DNA of 19,895 bases from an uncultured Clostridia bacterium (GTDB lineage: Bacteria > Bacillota > Clostridia > TANB77 > CAG-508), in the NCBI GenBank assembly GCA_948528155.1, contig CAOSZT010000025.1:1-19895 (forward strand), in the 5' to 3' direction. The notes under the pieces are model-generated. The model saw only the letters and a list, made by a program, of their open reading frames with translations. It was not told the origin of the DNA and did not search any database. This document shows, one piece after another, positions 7,850 to 14,113 of the stretch (its first letter is position 1; every line of letters starts with the position of its first letter). Both the position numbers and the translations under genes were made by a program.

Positions 7850-7881
7850 TGTCCCAAATGAACATTTTGTCCAAAAGAACA
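7850..7881 (-). repeat. Short imperfect direct repeat in the def leader
   Basis: On the minus strand TGTTCTTTTGGACA (7868-7881) is followed by TGTTCATTTGGGACA (7850-7864), two near-copies with a three-base gap. They lie between the priA stop and the def ribosome binding site, and no function is evident. Confidence 0.35.
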
Positions 7882-7893
7882 TCATTTTGGAGT

Positions 7894-10128
7894 TTATGCC
7901 ATACTATTTGGATTCACATCTACTGTAATTTTTGTATTTTTAATATCTCTATCATACATTTTTTTTAACATTTCATTGAAAATAATGTTTGCTTTTTCTG
8001 TCATGTTTCCTTTAATTATAATTCTCCATCTAAATCTATTTTGTATTTTATCTATTGGAGAAGGCATTGGTTTAAATATTTTAAATTCTTCATTTTCTAA
8101 ACCATTTTTTATATATTCATATGTTAATTTTGAAACTTTTTTTATTTCTTCTTCATTAATACTATTAAAGCCTATTATTATTATATCGCAAAATGGTGGA
8201 TATTTCAACTGTTTTCGTAATAGTATTTCTTTTTCATAAAATTGTTCATAATTTTGTTTTTGTGCATCTTGTATACTAAAGTTTTCTGGATTATAGCTTT
8301 GAATTATTACTTTTCCAGGCAAATTTTCTCTTCCTGCTCTTCCTGCTACTTGTGTTAATATCTGGAATGTTCTTTCAGTTGCTCTATAATCATCTATATT
8401 TAGTGAACTATCTGCTGCTATAACTCCTACAAGTGTAACTTTTGGGAAATGATGTCCTTTTACTACCATTTGTGTTCCTATTAATATGTCTATGTTTTCA
8501 TTTTTGAATTTGTTTAATATTTCTTCATGCGAGTTTTTCTTTGTTACTGTATCTACGTCCATTCTAATTGTTTTAGCTTGTGGAAATTGTTTTTGTATTT
8601 CTTGTTCTAATTTTTGAGTTCCAGTTCCAAAATATCTTATTTTATCACTTCCACACTCTGGACAATTTTTTACAATTTTTTCTTCATATCCACAATAATG
8701 ACATTTTAGTTTGTTTTCGTAACTATGATATGTCATACTAATATTACAGTTTTTGCATTTTACAGTATATCCACAATTTCTACACATTATAAATGTAGAA
8801 TATCCTCTTCTATTTAAAAATAAGATTGTTTGTAATTTATCTTTTAAGTTCTGCTCTATAGAATTATATAAATCAAAACTTAGCATTGACCTATTTCCAT
8901 TTGCTAGTTCTTGTTTTAAATCAACTATTTCTACTTTTGGAAGATTTGACTTATTTGCTCTTTTAGTTAATTTTAATAATGTAATTTTTCCATTATTTGA
9001 ATTGTAAAAAGTTGATATATCTGGTGTTGCACTTCCTAAGACTAGGGGTATTTTCATCTCTTTTGATATTTTTTTTGCTACTTCTTTTGCATTATATTTT
9101 GGACTGGCTTCTGATTTATATGAACTGTCATGTTCTTCATCAATTATGATAATTCCTAAATTTTTTATAGGTGCAAAAATTGCTGACCTTGCACCTATTA
9201 CTATTTTGGCTTTTTCTTGTTTTATTCTTTCCCATTCGTCATGTCTTTCTCCTATTGATAATTTACTATGTAATACTGCAATTTCTTCTTTTCCAAATCT
9301 TGATATAAATCTATCCAGCATTTGTGGTGTTAATGATATTTCTGGTACCAAAATAATTGCTGATTTTTCCTCTTTAATTACTTTATCAATTAATTGCAAA
9401 TATACCTCTGTTTTTCCAGATCCTGTAACACCATATAGCAAAAATTGTTCATATGTGTTTTTGTTTATAGTTTCAGCTATTTTATTAAAGGCATTTGTCT
9501 GTTCTTCTGTTAATTGTAAATTTTGTGTATTTTTTATTTTTTTATTATCTAAAGGGTTTCTTTCAATCTTTCTTTCTATTAATTCTAAATAATTATTTTT
9601 TATGAGTGTTTTTATTATTGTTCTTGAACAGTCTGTAAAAGTCTCTATTTCTGTGATAGTAGCACCTTCATTGTCTTTTACAAAGTTTAATATTTTTATC
9701 TGTTTTTCTGATTTTATTTTTTTAGTTTCTATATCAAAATTAATTTCTTCAAAATCTTTTTTTAAATATACTACATTTATTTTTTTATCTTGAATTCGTT
9801 TACTTACATCTTTGCTTTTTGTTCCTGGTGTTTGCATTAATTTTATACATTCTGAAATATTGCAAAAATATCTTTTTGCAATCCAATTTGCTAGTTCTAT
9901 CTGCTTGTCTGTTAGCCCTGTTTCTACTTTTACTATGTTTTTTATTTCAAAATCTGAATTTTCTTTTATTTTTACAATGTGTGCTTCTTCTAATCTTTCT
10001 GATTTACCAAATGGTACCAAAACTTTACTACCTATACATATTAATTGTTCTAGCTCCTTTGGTATATTATAGTCAAATGTTCTATTTAATTTTTTAGCTG
10101 TTGTATTTATAATTACTTCTGCTACCAT
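7894..10128 (-). CDS. priA: Primosomal protein N' (replication restart helicase PriA)
   Basis: PriA recognises stalled forks, unwinds DNA 3' to 5' and loads the replicative helicase to restart replication. The 744-residue protein shows the N-terminal DNA-binding domain (EVIINTTAKKLNRTFDYNIP), Walker A GVTGSGKTEVYL, the DEEH box IIIDEEHDSSYK, the cysteine-rich zinc region (CRNCGYTVKCKNC, CHYCGYEEK, CPECGS: eight cysteines), and helicase motifs KGHHFPKVTLVGVIAAD and TQVAGRAGR. I place the start at the ATG at 10128, with AAGGAGCTAAAA upstream; an ATG at 10146 would overlap this site and add six residues. It heads the left minus-strand block. Confidence 0.97.
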   Translation of the reverse strand: MVAEVIINTTAKKLNRTFDYNIPKELEQLICIGSKVLVPFGKSERLEEAHIVKIKENSDFEIKNIVKVETGLTDKQIELANWIAKRYFCNISECIKLMQTPGTKSKDVSKRIQDKKINVVYLKKDFEEINFDIETKKIKSEKQIKILNFVKDNEGATITEIETFTDCSRTIIKTLIKNNYLELIERKIERNPLDNKKIKNTQNLQLTEEQTNAFNKIAETINKNTYEQFLLYGVTGSGKTEVYLQLIDKVIKEEKSAIILVPEISLTPQMLDRFISRFGKEEIAVLHSKLSIGERHDEWERIKQEKAKIVIGARSAIFAPIKNLGIIIIDEEHDSSYKSEASPKYNAKEVAKKISKEMKIPLVLGSATPDISTFYNSNNGKITLLKLTKRANKSNLPKVEIVDLKQELANGNRSMLSFDLYNSIEQNLKDKLQTILFLNRRGYSTFIMCRNCGYTVKCKNCNISMTYHSYENKLKCHYCGYEEKIVKNCPECGSDKIRYFGTGTQKLEQEIQKQFPQAKTIRMDVDTVTKKNSHEEILNKFKNENIDILIGTQMVVKGHHFPKVTLVGVIAADSSLNIDDYRATERTFQILTQVAGRAGRENLPGKVIIQSYNPENFSIQDAQKQNYEQFYEKEILLRKQLKYPPFCDIIIIGFNSINEEEIKKVSKLTYEYIKNGLENEEFKIFKPMPSPIDKIQNRFRWRIIIKGNMTEKANIIFNEMLKKMYDRDIKNTKITVDVNPNSMA

Positions 10129-10214
10129 TTTTAGCTCCTTGTCCATTAGGTATGTTTCTTTTTGTACCTTTTGTTCATATATGATACATCTCTAATTTTA
10201 TTTTTATATTTGTT

Positions 10215-10243
10215 ATTCTACTATATTTCTGTTTGTAAATCAA
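10215..10243 (-). promoter_or_regulatory. Likely priA promoter
   Basis: On the minus strand TTGATT (10238-10243), a 17-base spacer and TAGAAT (10215-10220) match the sigma-A consensus well. This would give a leader of about 80 bases for priA-def-fmt. Confidence 0.6.
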
Positions 10244-10282
10244 TAGTTTTAAATTTCGCTTGTGTACAAAATTTATGTGTGT

Positions 10283-10300
10283 TATACTATTTTCTATAAT
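10283..10300 (+). promoter_or_regulatory. Likely CDF transporter promoter -10 region
   Basis: Two -10-like hexamers, TATACT (10283-10288) and TATAAT (10295-10300), lie upstream of the transporter gene. A partial -35 (TTGTGT, 10260-10265) is spaced 17 bases from the first. Which one is used cannot be settled from sequence. Confidence 0.45.
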
Positions 10301-10340
10301 ATTTTTTTACTTTTAAAATATAAATAGATAGGTGAAAATT

Positions 10341-11225
10341 ATGAATGAAGAAAGATTTAATTTAACAAAAAAGGCTGGAATTTATGGAATTACAGGCAAT
10401 TTATTTCTGTTAATTATTAAAGGAATAGTGGGATTTATATTCAGAAGCCAGTCAATGATTGCTGATAGTTTTAACAGTGCTGGAGATATTTTTGCTTCAT
10501 TAATGACATTTATTGGCAACAAAATTTCAAGTGTACCAAATGATGAAGATCATAATTTTGGTCATGGTAAAGCTGAATATATTTTTTCTATGTTTATTGG
10601 TGTTTCTATGGTTTTTGTTGCAACAAAGTTATTTTATGATTCAGTTCATACTTTAATTTTGGGAAGTACTTTAGAATTTTCTTGGCTTTTAATAATTGTT
10701 TGTGTTTTAACAATTATCACAAAACTTGCTTTATTTATATATACAAAAAGAGCTAATGAAAAGTACAATAATATTTTATTAGAATCTAATATGAAAGACC
10801 ACAAAAATGATTGTATAGTAACTACATTTACATTAATTTCTATTATACTTTCCTTATTTGGAATTTACTGGTTTGACAGTGTTGTTGGTATTGGAATATC
10901 TATTTGGATTGGTTTTACTGGTATTTCAATATTTTTAGAAAGCTATAATGTTTTAATGGATGTTTCTGTTGATGAAAAAACTAAAGATTTAATTTTAGAT
11001 ATTATTCATACACATAAAGAAATTTATAAAATAGACAATATTTCCTCTTCTCCTGTTGGTGCTCAACATATAATTTTTATTACTGTTTGTTTAGATGGTA
11101 ATATGACTACTTTTGAAAGTCATTCTTTGGCAAATAGTATTGAAGAAACTGTTACTAAATTAGAAAATGTTTATAAAACTATTGTACATGTTGAGCCTAT
11201 TAAAATAGAACATAATAAAAGTTGA
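10341..11225 (+). CDS. Cation diffusion facilitator transporter, possibly Mn(II)-type
   Basis: Membrane antiporter that exports divalent metal ions. The 294-residue protein has about six membrane segments and a cytoplasmic C-terminal domain (VDEKTKDLILDIIHTHKEIYKIDNISS ... VEPIKIEH). The metal-site segments are IADSFNSAGD (Asn45, Asp49) and MKDHKNDC (Asp153, Asp157), with PNDEDHNFGHGKAE after the second helix. Zinc exporters usually have histidine at one or both of the first positions; an Asn-Asp/Asp-Asp site resembles Mn exporters such as MntE, so manganese is the better guess. The start is the ATG after AGGTGAAAATT; a GTG at 10332 lies inside that ribosome binding site. It is a single gene, convergent with the pilin-like gene. 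Confidence 0.85.
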   Translation: MNEERFNLTKKAGIYGITGNLFLLIIKGIVGFIFRSQSMIADSFNSAGDIFASLMTFIGNKISSVPNDEDHNFGHGKAEYIFSMFIGVSMVFVATKLFYDSVHTLILGSTLEFSWLLIIVCVLTIITKLALFIYTKRANEKYNNILLESNMKDHKNDCIVTTFTLISIILSLFGIYWFDSVVGIGISIWIGFTGISIFLESYNVLMDVSVDEKTKDLILDIIHTHKEIYKIDNISSSPVGAQHIIFITVCLDGNMTTFESHSLANSIEETVTKLENVYKTIVHVEPIKIEHNKS

Positions 11226-11255
11226 GTTGTTTAATCTATCAACTCAACTCTTTTT
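11220..11255. terminator. Bidirectional terminator enclosing two stop codons
   Basis: Arms 11220-11229 (AGTTGAGTTG) and 11240-11249 form a 10-bp stem with a 10-base loop. U-rich sequence follows on both strands (TCTTTTT on plus, TTTATTAT on minus). The transporter stop lies in the left arm and the pilin-like gene's stop (11231-11233) lies in the loop, so the hairpin serves both convergent genes. Confidence 0.8.
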
Positions 11256-11992
11256 GGTCCTAACTTTATTTGATTATGTACTAATTGAATATAATAATTT
11301 CCTGATTGTGTAATATAAAAACTTAAACTATTTGCATTATTCCAATATGAATCTGTTTCTAATCTATATTGAACTTGCCAATTATTTATATATTGATTAT
11401 ATTCAATATTTTTAATTTCAATTTTCCATCTATCATTTTCTTGTGTGTATATTATATCAAATCCTATTTCTTCATCAGTTTTGTCAGTTTGTTCATTTTT
11501 ATTACTATAACGAACATTATACATACCATCTTCTATTTGGTCTATCATATAATATATTATTTGATTATATTCAAATCCTTCACAACAGATAACATATCTA
11601 TATTCAATATTTATTAAATAATTTCTTTTTATTTCTTCTAAACCTAATTTATTTTTTATTTCTGTATTTTCACAATATCTAAACCCTTTTTGTATTTTTA
11701 GTTTTTCTTCTTCTGTTAAATTACCTTTATAAATTATATCTTTTATTATTTTTAGGTTTAGGATATCTTTTTGAGTTTGGTTTATCTCTGTTCCAATTTC
11801 TATTTTATTATTTTGATTTATTTCATTAATTTTTGTTTGTAATATTTTTAGTTCATTCTCAAATTGAGAAAATCTAATTCCATTTATTGTTGAAATCCCA
11901 GATGTCATTCCAATTGATGTTAAAATAAGTAATACCACTATTGTTATAACAAGTGCTAATAATGTTATACCCTTTTCTTTTGTTCTTTCCAT
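11231..11992 (-). CDS. Pilin-like secreted protein with type IV prepilin-type signal
   Basis: A 253-residue protein of unknown function. Residues 1-8 are charged (MERTKEKG) and are followed by ITLLALVITIVVLLILTSI, the class III signal and hydrophobic helix of type IV pilin-like proteins, with predicted cleavage after Gly8. The glutamate usually found at position +5 of mature pilins is replaced by alanine, a pattern common in clostridial surface proteins. A charged coiled region (FENELKILQTKINEINQNNK) follows, then a tyrosine-rich, probably beta-rich C-terminal half with GNYYIQLV near the end. The ATG has an AGAAAGGAAAAATA leader and a good promoter. No pilus assembly genes are nearby, so it may be a stand-alone surface protein. 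Confidence 0.7.
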   Translation of the reverse strand: MERTKEKGITLLALVITIVVLLILTSIGMTSGISTINGIRFSQFENELKILQTKINEINQNNKIEIGTEINQTQKDILNLKIIKDIIYKGNLTEEEKLKIQKGFRYCENTEIKNKLGLEEIKRNYLINIEYRYVICCEGFEYNQIIYYMIDQIEDGMYNVRYSNKNEQTDKTDEEIGFDIIYTQENDRWKIEIKNIEYNQYINNWQVQYRLETDSYWNNANSLSFYITQSGNYYIQLVHNQIKLGPKRVELID

Positions 11993-12033
11993 TATTTTTC
12001 CTTTCTTATTTAAAATGTTTTTTATTACTTTTA

Positions 12034-12062
12034 TTTATAACATAGTTTAAATCCTTTAACAA
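12034..12062 (-). promoter_or_regulatory. Promoter of the pilin-like gene
   Basis: TTGTTA (12057-12062), a 17-base spacer and TATAAA (12034-12039) with a preceding TGT (extended -10) read toward the pilin-like gene. It stands back to back with the DUF4364 promoter. Confidence 0.65.
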
Positions 12063-12080
12063 TAATTTACATATAAAAAT

Positions 12081-12109
12081 TTTACTTTTTACAAATTTTA
12101 TGATATAAT
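12081..12109 (+). promoter_or_regulatory. Promoter of the DUF4364 gene
   Basis: TTTACT (12081-12086), a 17-base spacer and TATAAT (12104-12109) with the extended -10 TGA just before it. It predicts a leader of roughly 65 bases ending in the AAAGGAG ribosome binding site. Confidence 0.7.
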
Positions 12110-12178
12110 TCAAAAAAATTAATATAATTTTTACAAAAACTTTTAATTTATAATAAGCAAAGGGAAAGGAGTATTAAA

Positions 12179-12739
12179 ATGTCTAGTTCAGATAATACTA
12201 CTGCTTTGGCTGAAAACAAAGTTTTAATTTTATACATTTTAAATCAACTGTCAAATGGAATTATAGAAGATGGTTTATATAAAATTATTTCTTCAATAAA
12301 TAATGTTAATTACTTTTATTTTAAAGAAGTTTTGACTGATTTATTAGATTCAAAGTTAGTAGGAAAGTTCACTAAAGATGAAGAAGATGATGAAGTTGTA
12401 TTAAAAATAACAAGTGATGGAACAAATGCACTCTCTCTTACAATAGATGTACTTCCAGGAATATTAAAATTAAAGGCTGATAATATTTTTAAAGAAGAAC
12501 TTTCTTCTATTACTAACGAAACTTCTGTTATAGCTGAATTTATTCCTAAAAATGAGAATGATTATACTATAAAATGTAAAATTATTGAAAATAATGAGAC
12601 AATTTTTGAGGTTAGAACTTTTGCTGGTTCTCGTGATAGGGCTAAAAAGATTGTTGATAATTGGAATTATAATGCTTCTAAAATTTACCCTAAAATATTG
12701 GATATCTTATTAGAGGAAAATGGAAAGAGGGATTTTTAA
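12179..12739 (+). CDS. DUF4364 family winged-helix protein
   Basis: A 186-residue protein matching DUF4364, a clostridial family with an N-terminal winged helix (about residues 10-90: ENKVLILYILNQLSNGI, then FKEVLTDLLDSKLVGKF and the wing VVLKITSDGTNAL). The second half is an alpha/beta domain of unknown role (VIAEFIPKNENDYTIKCKII, RTFAGSRDRAKKIVDNWNYNASKIYP). The family's regulatory target is not known to me. The ATG has a strong AAAGGGAAAGGAG site. Its last seven codons (ENGKRDF and stop) lie in the left arm and loop of a terminator that resembles a dispersed repeat, so its C-terminal end may have been set by that repeat. The stop overlaps the stop of the convergent trhP gene. Confidence 0.88.
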   Translation: MSSSDNTTALAENKVLILYILNQLSNGIIEDGLYKIISSINNVNYFYFKEVLTDLLDSKLVGKFTKDEEDDEVVLKITSDGTNALSLTIDVLPGILKLKADNIFKEELSSITNETSVIAEFIPKNENDYTIKCKIIENNETIFEVRTFAGSRDRAKKIVDNWNYNASKIYPKILDILLEENGKRDF

Positions 12740-12764
12740 TAACGTCCCTCTTTCCATTTTTCTC
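12713..12764. terminator. Bidirectional terminator derived from a repeat element
   Basis: Arms 12713-12732 and 12745-12764 are 20 bases with one mismatch, around a 12-base loop holding both stop codons of DUF4364 and trhP. U-rich tracts follow on both strands. Read on the minus strand, 33 bases ending at 12730 match repeat unit 19685-19717 at 28 of 33 positions, including GAGGGACGTT, so this appears to be another copy of that repeat family. Confidence 0.8.
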
Positions 12765-13983
12765 TTCTTATTATCCAATCATTTCCACATTTTGTAGGCA
12801 ATTTCATAAAAACCTTTTGCCCCTTAACACCTGGACTAATACTATCAATTTCTTCCTCTGTTTCATAATCCCATAATTTTTCAATTTCAAATATTTCTGG
12901 CTCTAATTTATTTGGAATTATTATCTCCATTATATCTCCAACACTCAACTTATTTTTTATCTCAATCACTGATTTTTCTTGTCTATATTCAATAATCTTT
13001 CCACCAAACTCATATTGTTCATTATATTGTCTACCACTCAAATCTTGAATATCTTTATTATTTCTATCATTAAAATAAAATGTTGTAAATTCTCTAGTTT
13101 TAGATTTCTCAATTTCTTTTAAATATTTACTATAATCATAATTTTTTGGATCTTTCATATAATCGTCAATTGCATTTCTGTAGACATTTATAACACTTGC
13201 TATATAATATTCTGTTTTTAATCTTCCTTCTATTTTTAAACTATCAATCCCCATATTAATTATTTCTGGTATTTCTTTTATTAAGCATAAATCTTTTGAT
13301 GAAAATATACTTGTTCCATATTCACTTTCTTCTATTGGTAAAAACTCACCTGGATTATTTTTTTCTTCAGCATATAAATTATATGACCATCTACAGCTTT
13401 GTGCACAGTCTCCTAAATTTGCACTTCTTCCACATAAGAAGTCACTTAAAAAACATCTTCCAGAAAATGCAAAACATATTGAACCATGTCCAAACATTTC
13501 TACTTCTAAATCTTCTGGCTTATGTTCCATTATGTATTTTAATTGCTCCTTATTTGCTTCTCTTGCCATTATTACTCTTTTGGCTCCGTTTTTATACCAA
13601 AACTCGCAATCTCTTGAACTTACTATATTTGCTTGTGTACTTATATGTATTGGTATATTTGGTGCATATTGTTTTAGTGTTTCTATTACTCCACCATCTG
13701 CTGCTATTATTGCATCTGGTTTTACTTTATTTAGTATTTTCGCCATTTCAATTATTTCCTCATATTTGTCATCCCAAGCAAATATATTTAATGTTACATG
13801 TACTTTTTTTCCTATACTGTGTGCATATTCTATTGTTTTTATTAGGTCATTGTTGTCCATATCTGCTCTTGTTCTTAATGATAGTGATGATGTTCCACAA
13901 TATACTGCGTCTGCTCCATATTTGAAGGCCGTTTTTGCTTTTTCGTATGAGCCTGCTGGGGCTAATAGTTCTATTTTTTTCAT
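12736..13983 (-). CDS. trhP: Peptidase U32 family protein, TrhP-like tRNA uridine hydroxylation factor
   Basis: U32 proteins of this type (TrhP; YrrN/YrrO in Bacillus subtilis) make 5-hydroxyuridine at the tRNA wobble position using prephenate and an iron-sulfur cluster. The 415-residue protein starts KKIELLAPAGSYEKAKTAFKYGADAVYCG, with the core GHGSICFAFSGRCFLSDFLC and GRSANLGDCAQSCRWSYNLY; Cys170, 177, 193 and 197 are candidate cluster ligands. The C-terminal domain (LSVGDIMEIIIP ... FMKLP) is the U32_C barrel. I choose the ATG at 13983 because AAGGA lies nine bases upstream; an ATG at 13992 abuts that site. Its last residues (EKWKEGRY) are encoded by the repeat-like terminator. A trmR-like gene lies close by. 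Assignment within the U32 family is by pattern and context. Confidence 0.82.
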   Translation of the reverse strand: MKKIELLAPAGSYEKAKTAFKYGADAVYCGTSSLSLRTRADMDNNDLIKTIEYAHSIGKKVHVTLNIFAWDDKYEEIIEMAKILNKVKPDAIIAADGGVIETLKQYAPNIPIHISTQANIVSSRDCEFWYKNGAKRVIMAREANKEQLKYIMEHKPEDLEVEMFGHGSICFAFSGRCFLSDFLCGRSANLGDCAQSCRWSYNLYAEEKNNPGEFLPIEESEYGTSIFSSKDLCLIKEIPEIINMGIDSLKIEGRLKTEYYIASVINVYRNAIDDYMKDPKNYDYSKYLKEIEKSKTREFTTFYFNDRNNKDIQDLSGRQYNEQYEFGGKIIEYRQEKSVIEIKNKLSVGDIMEIIIPNKLEPEIFEIEKLWDYETEEEIDSISPGVKGQKVFMKLPTKCGNDWIIRREKWKEGRY

Positions 13984-14017
13984 ATTTTTCATTCCTTTTC
14001 TTTTTCTTTGTGTTTTT

Positions 14018-14046
14018 ATTTTAACTTATTCTTGGTATTATGTCAA
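14018..14046 (-). promoter_or_regulatory. trhP: Strong trhP promoter
   Basis: Perfect TTGACA (14041-14046), a 17-base spacer and TAAAAT (14018-14023) on the minus strand give the best promoter in the window. The leader would be about 28 bases. Confidence 0.8.
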
Positions 14047-14087
14047 TAATTTTTTTAAATATAGGTATTTCCTTTTATGTTAATTTA

Positions 14088-14096
14088 TGGTATAAT
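14088..14096 (+). promoter_or_regulatory. Extended -10 promoter of the 716-residue gene
   Basis: TGGTATAAT is a full consensus TATAAT with an extended -10. No good -35 lies 17 bases upstream. It is only about ten bases from the GAGGTGA ribosome binding site, so the message would have a very short leader. Confidence 0.5.
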
Positions 14097-14113
14097 TAAA
14101 ATGAGGTGATTTT

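Noticed and set aside
7850..7890. A degraded copy of the GGGAC repeat family in the def leader
   Set aside because: It shares only short GGGACA and GTTC pieces with the array and does not align across a whole unit.
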